NCBI RefSeq assembly: GCF_003063335.1 | Contig: NZ_NERX01000002.1 | Span: 186,001-250,000 of the forward strand | DNA length: 64,000 nucleotides | Direction of reading: 5' to 3' | DNA from: Limnohabitans sp. MMS-10A-192 | Lineage (GTDB): Bacteria; Pseudomonadota; Gammaproteobacteria; Burkholderiales; Burkholderiaceae_C | Part shown: positions 25,687 to 33,712 of the stretch, piece after piece | Numbering within the stretch: position 1 is the first letter of the stretch | Layout: each line of letters starts with the position of its first letter | Position numbers and translations under genes: made by a program | The notes under the pieces: generated by a model | Seen by the model: the letters and a program-made list of their open reading frames with translations, nothing else | What the model was told of the DNA's origin: nothing | The model's database searches: none

Positions 25687-27858
25687 TTAGATATCCTTCA
25701 TTGGAACATCCCAACCGAAATTCCCTCCCGATTTTCTTTTGGGGCCAAGAACTCCAGGTACCACCCCGTGTACCTCTTTGGTTTGACCTTTAGTTGGACG
25801 ATCAATCCCAAGCTTTTGTAGTAAAGCCGTTGCCGTCATGAACATAGTGTTCTGACCTTTTGCACCATCCAGATATGCGATCACCATCTCTCGTATTGGG
25901 CTAATGACTTCGTAATCTTTATTCTGAGCGGTAAGTTGAGTTTCTTCCTCATAGCTGAGCCACCATTGTTCCCCTTTGTCATAGCATTGCGCTTTGATTT
26001 GGGCAAACACCTGTTGCATGTCTAGACCATGTTGATGATCAACACCCACCACAGGGATTGACCACCAACGGCTATTCCCAGTTGAGTCATTCAAAAAGTG
26101 TGTGTCATTGACCGATGCAAAAAAGATGGTTCTGCGAGGGTATGTTGAATCAGCAGCTGCATATGGTCGACGAAATGTATCTATGGCATCCGTAATGAAT
26201 GACTTCAAGACCGGCAAGTCCTTCCCCAAGGTAGATTCCAGTTCACCTAATTCCACGAGCCAATTTTGGATAGCAGTCATCTTCGAATCCTTGTGTGAGG
26301 CATCTAAACAATGACCCGTCAAAACCACCTCTTTATGTAACGTAGGATCGTTGACTAAGGATTTGATCCAAGAAGTTTTTCCAAGACCTTGCTTACCAGA
26401 AAGAGTCAACACTCCCCTGCAATGGAAGCCGTCAGGCTCGAATACAGCAGCTACTCCACTGATCATCCAGCGCTTCATCAGCGTCTTCTTGAACTCATCA
26501 GGGAAATCTTCAGATGCAACTAGGGTTGCGTAAAACGCCTCTAAACGATCATTACCGTCCCAAGAAGCTGAAGAGATCCAATCTCGCACAGGATTGAATC
26601 GGTGTAGATCCGCTAACGCATGGCACAAGCTATTAGCGGCCCCTACTGGGAATTTATTGAGGGCGCACAAACTTTGGATATAGCTTAGCTTGACGTTGTC
26701 AGCATTGTCCATTGAGGTCTCAAGATAAGGGATGCAAATGACCGTCTTCTTCGTGATTTCGTTGTACTTGATATCCACGCTGTACGACTGCATCAGGTGC
26801 GTGAAATTCTCCATAGTGGCAGGTAGTACGAAGCCTTTACCACTAGGCTGATGCGGAAATCCATTGGAAGGTAGTGGTTGAACAGCACCTTCTTGATTCG
26901 ATCTCAATTGCCCTAGAGCCTTCCCTCCCTTGGCAACACCAAATGCATTTCGTAGGATCTGATCAGCATTCAATCCACGTTCTTTGAGCATGTGCCGAAC
27001 AGTACCCATCGTTATCGATGAACCCTCCTTGAAGGAGAAAGATTGCCATTTGCGTTCAATTTCGGCATAGCCCTTGTACTTGCTTCCTGCACTTGACCAT
27101 TCATCCGCAATAGCTAGTCCTTCAACTGAGCCACTCGTTTCATGATGAATAGCCATCAAGACATTTCGCCATTCGTCATATCCCATATCGGGATCTAGCT
27201 GTGCGATCAATGCACGAATCGCTGGAAGATTTTCATCTTTCAAAGCTGGCAGCGAACTTTTTTTGGCCCCTGCTGTTGGCAGATATTTCAGGTCGAGCAC
27301 AGGAGCAGCGCCGTTGTGCAGCAACAGATCATCAACAAAGGATTGTGTTAGATCTACAAGTTGATCAAACGAAACAATCTCAGGGACTAATAATTTCTTG
27401 CCCGTACTGGGTGGAGCGATGATGTACGAGTTGCCACACCGGATATCAATTCGTTCTGGATGCTCTTCCGTGCTGTGACCGGCCTGCTTAATTTTTAGGC
27501 TTGCATCTTGACGGTAGTAATAGTGAACACCTTTTTTGGTCTGCACTTTCAAATTTGAGCGCAGCTGATGTTTTGCTTCTAATTTTTCAATGGCGTCTTG
27601 TGATTCAGGCGAATCTGCATCCAACACAACCAACCCATTGGAGCAATAGAGGGCTACATCATCATTCGGACTCTTATCCCAATATTGTTCAATTTGTTGT
27701 GGACAGAGTTTTGGTAACCAATCGGTCGGTTTCGTTCTCGGGTATTTCTCCCCTTCAACGATCGGATATGGGAGATACCCCTTGGTGAACCATTCAAGAG
27801 CACACTTAGATGTATCATCCTGAATTAAAGTAGATAAAGTATTAATTTCAATGGTCAT
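25687..27858 (-). CDS. Primase-polymerase fused to VapE-type helicase
   Basis: A 723-residue replication protein with three regions. Residues about 15-185 match the bifunctional primase/polymerase (Prim-Pol) domain: the metal-binding D80 and D82 in GLVVLDADSPES, H112 in KGVHYYYR, and DIRCGNSYIIAPPS. Residues about 212-290 match a PriCT-2 linker (LDPDMGYDEWRNVLMAIHHE). Residues about 420-660 are a VapE helicase: NPVRDWISSASWDGNDRLE, Walker A SGKQGLGKTS near 487-496, Walker B LVELGELE, and the family motif YPRRTIFFASVND followed by TGNSRWW. It should start replication of the excised element. A strong AGGAG lies 6 bp before the ATG. Confidence 0.9.
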   Translation of the reverse strand: MTIEINTLSTLIQDDTSKCALEWFTKGYLPYPIVEGEKYPRTKPTDWLPKLCPQQIEQYWDKSPNDDVALYCSNGLVVLDADSPESQDAIEKLEAKHQLRSNLKVQTKKGVHYYYRQDASLKIKQAGHSTEEHPERIDIRCGNSYIIAPPSTGKKLLVPEIVSFDQLVDLTQSFVDDLLLHNGAAPVLDLKYLPTAGAKKSSLPALKDENLPAIRALIAQLDPDMGYDEWRNVLMAIHHETSGSVEGLAIADEWSSAGSKYKGYAEIERKWQSFSFKEGSSITMGTVRHMLKERGLNADQILRNAFGVAKGGKALGQLRSNQEGAVQPLPSNGFPHQPSGKGFVLPATMENFTHLMQSYSVDIKYNEITKKTVICIPYLETSMDNADNVKLSYIQSLCALNKFPVGAANSLCHALADLHRFNPVRDWISSASWDGNDRLEAFYATLVASEDFPDEFKKTLMKRWMISGVAAVFEPDGFHCRGVLTLSGKQGLGKTSWIKSLVNDPTLHKEVVLTGHCLDASHKDSKMTAIQNWLVELGELESTLGKDLPVLKSFITDAIDTFRRPYAAADSTYPRRTIFFASVNDTHFLNDSTGNSRWWSIPVVGVDHQHGLDMQQVFAQIKAQCYDKGEQWWLSYEEETQLTAQNKDYEVISPIREMVIAYLDGAKGQNTMFMTATALLQKLGIDRPTKGQTKEVHGVVPGVLGPKRKSGGNFGWDVPMKDI

Positions 27859-28219
27859 ATAGACTCCTTTCGTAGTTTTTCTACGGTGCAGACGGAGTCA
27901 TCCAGAAATTTAGAAAATGATATTTAATACTAAATAATACTTGAAGTCACCTATTGTCTTTCAGGAGCACCGGTAAAAGATAAAAATATCCTGAAGTCTC
28001 TATCATACAATAAATTACATTGCAATGTCAATAGTTGTAAAAACGCAACATGCGAAATAAATATAAAGATAGCGCTACTAAAGAGCTGATAGGCAATCCC
28101 ATCATTGCAACTATGCATTGAGCCCAATCAGTGCATGACCAAGAGGGATCAACTCAAACAAAGCTGCGAGACTGCCAGATCAACTTGAAACAACCAGCCT
28201 ATTTAAACATAATGGACGT
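27859..28219. other. AT-rich palindrome-bearing gap; possible origin or operator region
   Basis: 361 bp upstream of the helicase gene. It holds the inverted repeat TTCAGGA (27960-27966) / TCCTGAA (27989-27995), a perfect 12-bp palindrome ACATTGCAATGT at 28017-28028, and the weak hairpin TTAAAC / GTTTAA near 28203-28223 just past the lipoprotein gene. AT-richness and palindromes next to a primase-helicase gene would suit a replication origin or the helicase promoter. No coding frame was found. Confidence 0.35.
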
Positions 28220-29125
28220 TTAAGGTCTATTTGCCGAGCAATTATTAAAAACTTTAAGCATTTGGTTAAAGCCAGACAAACTTATTGTTCCTTCGACACT
28301 AGAGAAAAATTGATTCTGAGGAACAGCACGCACAGTCAATAGTGAACCTGTGATTAGCTCATCAAGTAATCCTTCATAATGATCAGGAGACCCATTAGTC
28401 GTTAATATTGGAGGACCTCCATTAGAAATAGATGCATAATTTGCTGCCAAAGTTGCAGCGTTAAGATTTGAAAAATTTCTATCCAAAAATCCACCAACTC
28501 TAAGTTTTGATAAATTAGAGTATGTGTCATAACAACTTACTCCGCAATATGAAACTCCAATTTGAGGGGGTGTTGCATTATTTCCGTAAGTAAATGCCTG
28601 TATTTTAAAAGAACCATCTATTCCATCTCTTGATGTTCCAAATGTCTTAGACATGTAGCAACTCGCTTTTTGCTCTATATTGGAAACCAATCTGGAAACT
28701 GACCAGCCATTTAAATATCCTTCAAATTGAGTTGGACTAACCGTCGCAGTAACACGTACCAAAGATTCGGCACTATCTAACAAACCATCGTTGACAATCA
28801 AAGAAAATATATATATACCTTCATAATCTGGTGTAAAATTTGCTTTGGCAGACGTGCTTTTATTAATTGAAATAATGCTTCCTTCTGGCTTTGATTTAAT
28901 TGTCCATTTGTAATTTAGTGAATTATTATCCGAATCAAGACTTTTGCTGCCATCTAGCGTGGTAATGACATTAGTGGCAACCTCAATTGATGCACCAGCA
29001 TTTGCAATGGGCACTGTATTACTAAATGCTGGTGTGTTGGTATTGGCAGTAGAACCATCACCGCCGCCACCGCCACATCCTGCCAACATCGTCAATATAT
29101 ACAAAGTTAATAATTTATTTGACAT
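28220..29125 (-). CDS. PKD-like domain lipoprotein carried by the element
   Basis: A 301-residue predicted lipoprotein. The signal and lipobox are MSNKLLTLYILTMLAGC with the lipidated Cys at 17, then a Gly-rich linker (GGGGGDGS). Residues about 35-115 look like a PKD/REJ-type beta-sandwich (ANAGASIEVATNVITTLDGS, then YEGIYIFSLIVNDG). The C-terminal 170 residues are not recognised and contain several Cys (SCYMSK, YCGVSCYD, NNCSANRP). Base composition is far AT-richer than the host. It is not needed for replication or integration, so it is the element's cargo. Surface exclusion, adhesion or defence are possible, but nothing in the sequence decides. Confidence 0.8.
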   Translation of the reverse strand: MSNKLLTLYILTMLAGCGGGGGDGSTANTNTPAFSNTVPIANAGASIEVATNVITTLDGSKSLDSDNNSLNYKWTIKSKPEGSIISINKSTSAKANFTPDYEGIYIFSLIVNDGLLDSAESLVRVTATVSPTQFEGYLNGWSVSRLVSNIEQKASCYMSKTFGTSRDGIDGSFKIQAFTYGNNATPPQIGVSYCGVSCYDTYSNLSKLRVGGFLDRNFSNLNAATLAANYASISNGGPPILTTNGSPDHYEGLLDELITGSLLTVRAVPQNQFFSSVEGTISLSGFNQMLKVFNNCSANRP

Positions 29126-29273
29126 TTGTAATTTCTGCAATTCGATTGGTGAATGTTAATTAAATTTAATAAAGCCGATATTGAACAAAAAATATTATTC
29201 AAATACTTTTGAGCCTTCTTTTATGGTTCGTAAGCTGTCTTCGCTCGTTCGTGTGGACAACCATGCAATGAAA

Positions 29274-29305
29274 TAGGTCAAAATGGACTATATCAGATTG
29301 ACCTA
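29274..29305. promoter_or_regulatory. Inverted repeat before the XRE gene
   Basis: TAGGTCAA at 29274-29281 and TTGACCTA at 29298-29305 form a perfect 8-bp inverted repeat, ending 13 bp before the regulator start. It is a natural candidate for the operator bound by the small helix-turn-helix protein itself. Confidence 0.45.
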
Positions 29306-29317
29306 GAACATCAAGTG

Positions 29318-29569
29318 ATGGTCATATCTGTTCATCACAAGCGCTACAACAAGCTTCGCTCGATCATGAAAGAGTTGCGGCTGAAATCAGGACTGACACA
29401 GGTTCAAATTGCGGACCTGCTATGCATGGAACAGTCGAACGTTTCAAAAATTGAAAGAGGCGAACGCTACATAGACACTCTCTTTTTCATAGACTATTGC
29501 AAAGCTTGCGGGGCTGTACCTGCTGAAGTGATTGCTAAGGTAGATGACTCAGAACACCAAGGTTATTAG
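29318..29569 (+). CDS. XRE/Cro-type helix-turn-helix regulator
   Basis: An 83-residue DNA-binding protein made almost only of an HTH_3 (Cro/CI) domain: IMKELRLKSGLTQVQIADLL, followed by CMEQSNVSKIERGER, at about residues 16-50. It probably controls the element's excision and replication genes, and itself through the inverted repeat just upstream. A GTG one codon earlier (29315) is an alternative start. The gene lies close to the right junction, with the integrase at the other end, and points away from the helicase. Confidence 0.85.
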   Translation: MVISVHHKRYNKLRSIMKELRLKSGLTQVQIADLLCMEQSNVSKIERGERYIDTLFFIDYCKACGAVPAEVIAKVDDSEHQGY

Positions 29570-29743
29570 ATCTGTCTTGTTGGCTTGATCACGGGTTATG
29601 GATGCAAATAGGTAGTTCTAAAGAATACAAAATATCAACGATCTAGTTTGAGTGCAACATGTGTGTTGAGCAGAACAACACGGTAACTCTAGTGATTCGT
29701 GCAAAGGTACATAGGTAAGGTGTCAAAAATTCCGTAAACTGCT

Positions 29744-29778
29744 AGTGGGATGACTGATCTTGTCCCAATTTTGTCCCA
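29744..29778 (+). promoter_or_regulatory. Paired TGTCCCA motifs, right end (integrase arm-site candidates)
   Basis: TGTCCCA occurs at 29761-29767 and 29772-29778 with 11-bp spacing, like the left-end pair, and the second copy in both pairs continues CT. An inverted relative, AGTGGGA, is at 29744-29750. The rest of 29570-29820 shows no gene. Confidence 0.5.
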
Positions 29779-29820
29779 CTAACTTAAGGGATGTGGACGA
29801 AAAATTTGATAAATCAAATA

Positions 29821-30004
29821 CAAAGCTACCGCCGAAACCGTGGGCCAGACCGGTGTGGAGATGGAAGCTTTGACCGCCGTGCAAGTGGCTTTGCTGACGA
29901 TCTACGACATGTGCAAAGCCGTGGACCGGGGCATGACCATCAATGGTGTGACCTTGCTGGAAAAGCACGGGGGCAAGTCTGGGAGCTTTGTGGCGAATGC
30001 CTGA
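29821..30004 (+). pseudogene. moaC': Stranded 3' end of the original moaC (right att-side duplication)
   Basis: 184 bp equal in length to the moaC end at 24059-24242, with a 74-bp identical core (29906-29979) and the same reading frame to a stop at 30002-30004 (ending KSGSFVANA). It has no start codon or ribosome-binding site of its own and is not expected to be translated. It is most simply the host's former moaC end, displaced when the element integrated. Confidence 0.88.
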
Positions 30005-30063
30005 CGGCGTGCTTGCCGATTGCAGTTGGCAAGTCTGTTTCAACCATATTGCTTGGGGAACCC

Positions 30064-31572
30064 ATGAACTTGTTTCGGAAAATCCAATGGATCATCTGGC
30101 TGTTGTGGGCTTCTTTGCAGCCTGCTGTGGCCAACGCACCCGAGCAACTTCGGCGGGCCCTTGTCATCGGCAACGCCACTTACAAGAGCGCGCCACTCAA
30201 AAACCCGGGCAACGATGCGCGCGCCATGAAGGAAGCGCTGGAGGCCGCAGGATTCAAAGTCCATTTGCTTTTGGATGCCAACCGAAGCCAACTTGGCCAA
30301 GCCTTGCAAGACCACCAAGCGGCAATTCGGGGAACGCAAGGTTTGAGCTTCATCTATTACGCGGGACACGGCGTACAACTGGAGGCTGAAAATTTCATCT
30401 TGCCCGTGGATGTGAACATCCAGTCGGAAAAAGACATTCCCGAGCAGGGCGTCAGTGTCAAAAAACTCGTGGAAAGCATGAGCGCGCAGGGCGGTCGGCT
30501 CAATGTGTTCGTTCTGGATGCTTGTCGTGATAACCCCTTCAGGGCCCAGCAAAATTTCCGCGGTTTCGCGCCAGTGGATGCACCTGCAAGAACATTGGTG
30601 GGGTATGCCACAGAGGCCGGCAATGTGGCCATCGACGGACAAGAGGATGGCGCTCATGGTCTTTACACCGCTGCTTTGTTGCACGAGCTGAAAAACACCG
30701 CTGCCCCGATCGACAACATTTTTAAACGCATCAAGTTCGGTGTCAGACGGGCCAGTCAGGGCCAGCAAGTGCCTGCTTACTCCAATGGTGTTTTTGAAGA
30801 TGTTTATTTGACAGGCGCATCATCCCCGGCCAGCTTGACGTCGGAAGAAAAGAAAAAGCAGTTTGACCAGGAACGACAAGTCTGGAACAACATCAAGGAT
30901 GGCAAGAACCCTGAACAGATTTTCAATTTCATTCAAGCGTACCCTGCATCCAGCTTGAGTGAATTGGCACAAGGCGTTCTCGAGAGGATTGACCGTAAAA
31001 GCATCCGCAGTCAGGCCTTCGAGGGAGAAGTCGTTCAAAACCCGGCAGATGGGCGGTTCAGAAATGGTGACCTGTACACCATGAAAATTTCATATGAACA
31101 CAGGCCCAGTTTCATTGTGAAGTCAACCGTGTTTGATGTGAGCGAAGACTCTGCCAAGTACACCAACGTTTTTGATCAGGGTCCAAGCGGTCAGATGACC
31201 ATCGCGGGCGCGGTGATCAGCGATGGTCAAAATACTTTTGATCCTCCGTATGTGTTGGTTCCCGGCGCTGAATACCAGGTGGGCAAACGCTGGCGTGGTC
31301 GCTCATTGCGAACCAACCTCAAGGGGCAGAAAGCCTGGATGGATTATTCGGGCAAGGTCGTGGCTCGTGAGCAAGTCACCGTGCCAGCGGGAATGTTTTT
31401 GGCTTACCGCGTGGAGATTCAATTCCAAATAGAAGGCGAAGCTTTGCTCAACGCCAGCTTGTGGGTCCAACCGGAATGGGGTTTGGCCATCAAAACCAAT
31501 TTCCAATTTCTGGATCCGAATGGCCGTGTGCGCTCAGGCGTCAGAGAGATGGTGGGCAGGCAAAGAGGTTAA
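30064..31572 (+). CDS. Caspase-like (C14 family) metacaspase homologue, exported
   Basis: A 502-residue protein with a signal peptide (KIQWIIWLLWASLQPAVANA), so it is expected in the periplasm. The p20-like caspase domain covers about residues 28-255: RRALVIGNATYKSAPLKNPG, H102 in YYAGHGVQLEAE, and C154 in VFVLDACRDNPF, so the His-Cys dyad is complete. The C-terminal half (about 330-500) is an unrecognised beta-rich region (GDLYTMKISYEHRPSFIV). Substrates in bacteria of this kind are not known. The frame is open from 29791 through the moaC remnant, but the ATG at 30064 begins the signal peptide. It was probably the direct neighbour of moaC before the insertion. Confidence 0.86.
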   Translation: MNLFRKIQWIIWLLWASLQPAVANAPEQLRRALVIGNATYKSAPLKNPGNDARAMKEALEAAGFKVHLLLDANRSQLGQALQDHQAAIRGTQGLSFIYYAGHGVQLEAENFILPVDVNIQSEKDIPEQGVSVKKLVESMSAQGGRLNVFVLDACRDNPFRAQQNFRGFAPVDAPARTLVGYATEAGNVAIDGQEDGAHGLYTAALLHELKNTAAPIDNIFKRIKFGVRRASQGQQVPAYSNGVFEDVYLTGASSPASLTSEEKKKQFDQERQVWNNIKDGKNPEQIFNFIQAYPASSLSELAQGVLERIDRKSIRSQAFEGEVVQNPADGRFRNGDLYTMKISYEHRPSFIVKSTVFDVSEDSAKYTNVFDQGPSGQMTIAGAVISDGQNTFDPPYVLVPGAEYQVGKRWRGRSLRTNLKGQKAWMDYSGKVVAREQVTVPAGMFLAYRVEIQFQIEGEALLNASLWVQPEWGLAIKTNFQFLDPNGRVRSGVREMVGRQRG

Positions 31573-31641
31573 GCGCGTCAGGTGAGTCCATTCGCCATGT
31601 CTCCTGGACATCATCCCCGATGGGGCGCTGCTGACACCAGC

Positions 31642-33105
31642 TCAGTTCGCATGAGGCTGGATGAGCTCACTTGGAAAAGCGATTTTCATCAGCCGCTGAT
31701 GCTGTTGCGCTGTTTGCACATCACCCACCATCTGTGCGGCTTCGATGACCTTGCGGATCACTTTCGGTTCCGGCGAGTAGTGCAGCATCGACTGACCTTT
31801 TGCCAGCAGGTGTGTCGCGTTTTCAGGCGTGACGGGGGTCAAGGAAAATTCGGCGAAATCGGCGGTGGTATGGAACAGCACGCTGCTCTTGGCAACGCTC
31901 ACCGCATCGCTGCCCCACAGCGTTGAACGCGCATTGGCTGGGATGAAAATTTGCCGCACGCGTGAATAGTCCACCGCGATGAATGCTGTGCTGGCCAGGA
32001 TGGCCGCGCCCATGATAGGCAAGATGCGCTGAGTTGCATGGGTGTATGCCAACTTTGGCTGCGTCAGCAAAACGGCGCACAACAAAACCGCCAGTTGAAA
32101 AGGCCCATACCAAAGCGGAAACTCCAACAGGCTGTGCAAACCGATCACGGCCAACACGCCCCAGGTCAGTTGATGTTGCGCATCACGCGCGTGCCAGGGG
32201 CGCATGGCCAGCGTGATCACGATCAGGCTGAGTGTGACCAGTGAGGCAATCGGAACACCCAAGGCAAATGCCAGTTGCAAGGGGGCGTTGTGGGCGTTGC
32301 CCAGTATTTCGCAAAAGCGCTCGCCCGAATAGTTCGCACTGTAGTGCGCGTATTTGAGCTCGTTCCAGCCCCAACCCCACCACGGCTTTTGGGCGATCAG
32401 TTCGATCACATTGCGCCACAACACTTTTCGGCTGCCGCAGCCATCGTCGTTGCCCATGCGTGTCAGGGCACTGATGGCATCCGTGCCGGAACTGTTTGAC
32501 AGCAGGTGCGGCAAGGCCCAAATGGCTGCCGCATATACGCCCAATGCCCACAACACCAGGCGCCAGGACAAATGCGCCTGATGCTGGCGACGTTGCAGGG
32601 ACCACCCCATGACCAGCGCTGTCACCAAGATCATCTGCAAGAGGCCGGTGCGTGAGTTGGTGGCGGCGTTTCCGATGGCGATCAAGGCGAGCATCCACAA
32701 CGCATGGGTGAGGACAAGTCCACTGCGTGCCCACCAAAGTACGGCCAGAATGCCCATGGATGTGAGGGTGGCCAATTGATTGCGCTGGCGCAGGTTGGCC
32801 CGAGCCTCGCCCAGGACATCGGGCACATGGACCCAGCCACTGAAGGCTTCGGCCAGGCCGAAATACTGCATGAGTCCTATGGCGCTGCTGAGCACCGCCG
32901 CCATGGCCCAAGCTCTGGCAATGTCCAGTGCTTGAAGTCGCAGCCCCGATGCCATGAGCAAGCCGATGCAGCCCCAGCTGATCAAGAGTGGCAGCACATT
33001 GGGCAAGGGGGCCGATGCCCAAGGCGCCATCCAGGGCAAGACCAACAGGAAACTGGTCAGCAAAGTGGGCCAGCGTGTGACGGGTGATCGGTCAAACCAA
33101 TTCAC
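31642..33105 (-). CDS. PglL/Wzy-type O-oligosaccharyltransferase, probably for pilin
   Basis: A 487-residue polytopic membrane protein with roughly 10-12 helices. The family hallmark loop WWGWGWNELKYAHY (Wzy_C region) lies in the middle, and the region after it (GERFCEILGNAHNAPLQLAF) carries the His of the donor site. Such enzymes move a lipid-linked glycan onto Ser or Thr of pilin in the periplasm. The type IV pilin gene is immediately upstream on the same strand. The frame opens at 33282, but GTG at 33105 (VNWFDRSPVTRWPTLL), after the pilin terminator, gives the normal start. Confidence 0.82.
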   Translation of the reverse strand: MNWFDRSPVTRWPTLLTSFLLVLPWMAPWASAPLPNVLPLLISWGCIGLLMASGLRLQALDIARAWAMAAVLSSAIGLMQYFGLAEAFSGWVHVPDVLGEARANLRQRNQLATLTSMGILAVLWWARSGLVLTHALWMLALIAIGNAATNSRTGLLQMILVTALVMGWSLQRRQHQAHLSWRLVLWALGVYAAAIWALPHLLSNSSGTDAISALTRMGNDDGCGSRKVLWRNVIELIAQKPWWGWGWNELKYAHYSANYSGERFCEILGNAHNAPLQLAFALGVPIASLVTLSLIVITLAMRPWHARDAQHQLTWGVLAVIGLHSLLEFPLWYGPFQLAVLLCAVLLTQPKLAYTHATQRILPIMGAAILASTAFIAVDYSRVRQIFIPANARSTLWGSDAVSVAKSSVLFHTTADFAEFSLTPVTPENATHLLAKGQSMLHYSPEPKVIRKVIEAAQMVGDVQTAQQHQRLMKIAFPSELIQPHAN

Positions 33106-33112
33106 GCTAACC

Positions 33113-33143
33113 CCAAGAAAAACGCCCTGCAGAGCAGGGCGTT
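33113..33143 (-). terminator. Rho-independent terminator after the pilin gene
   Basis: On the minus strand AACGCCCTGC-TCT-GCAGGGCGTT (10-bp stem, 33121-33143) is followed by TTTC. It separates the highly expressed pilin from the glycosyltransferase gene downstream, allowing partial read-through. Confidence 0.82.
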
Positions 33144-33160
33144 GGTGGGGGCCAGGAGGC

Positions 33161-33643
33161 TCAAGAAGCTTTGCATGAGGCGGGCAAGTATTTGACGGGC
33201 AAACCGTTGCTGCTGGCTGGGCCACAGCGCCAAGCGGCGATGGTTTTGCCACCATCGGTGCTGCCCACCACGGCGGTCTCACCGCTTTGCAGTGGTGTCA
33301 ATGCGATGGCATTGGCCGAGCTGCTGGTGGTGCCGCGCAAAGCTTCGTGGTTGCCGACCACAGTGATCACGCCATTGGCATCGACGGCGATGCTGGTGAC
33401 GTACTTGCTGGTCTGGCTGTCACAGGCTTTGGGCAGGGTTTTGGACACATCCGCATCGGATGAGGAGGAAATCGCCTCGTTCACAGCGGTTTTGCAACCG
33501 TTGGCCGCCAACAGCAGCTCAGACACCTTGGCGCGGATGGTGTAGTCCTGATACGCCGGCAGAGCCAGTGCGCCCAGAATGCCGATGACCGCGATCACGA
33601 TCATCAGCTCAATCAAAGTCAAACCTTGTTGCCTTTTTTGCAT
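33161..33643 (-). CDS. pilA: Type IV major pilin (PilA/PilE-like)
   Basis: A 160-residue prepilin. The short leader MQKRQQG ends in the Gly cut by PilD, and the mature chain starts [20 protein letters not shown] with the conserved Glu at position 5; mature residue 1 is Leu rather than the usual Phe. The disulfide loop near the C-terminus is [18 protein letters not shown], and the chain ends KAS. The final Ser recalls pilins glycosylated at the C-terminal Ser, which fits the adjacent oligosaccharyltransferase. The start ATG has AGGAG 6 bp upstream. Monomers build twitching and DNA-uptake fibres. Confidence 0.92.
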   Translation of the reverse strand: MQKRQQGLTLIELMIVIAVIGILGALALPAYQDYTIRAKVSELLLAANGCKTAVNEAISSSSDADVSKTLPKACDSQTSKYVTSIAVDANGVITVVGNHEALRGTTSSSANAIALTPLQSGETAVVGSTDGGKTIAAWRCGPASSNGLPVKYLPASCKAS

Positions 33644-33712
33644 GGCATCTCCTCCCTGTTGAATGGAGTTCGATGGTAAATCAATCACCGATCAAACTCC
33701 AGTCAGCGGCCC

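Larger units (their letters stand above)
24144..29979. mobile_element. Integrated satellite-like element in the moaC 3' end
   Basis: About 5.8 kb between two copies of the moaC 3' end. Contents from left to right are a tyrosine integrase directly after moaC, a gap, a primase-polymerase/VapE helicase on the minus strand, a lipoprotein on the minus strand, and a small XRE regulator on the plus strand. The DNA is visibly AT-richer than its surroundings. No capsid, portal, terminase, conjugation or toxin-antitoxin genes are seen, so it must rely on a helper for spread or be non-mobile now. The integrase next to one att, the regulator near the other, and a VapE-type replication protein resemble phage satellites. 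Confidence 0.88.

Noticed and set aside
24243..29820. A tRNA gene as the integration target
   Set aside because: No tRNA-like sequence lies at either junction; the duplicated target is the moaC coding end.
29791..30063. An N-terminal extension of the metacaspase frame through the moaC remnant
   Set aside because: It is a different frame from moaC and would bury the signal peptide that starts at 30064.
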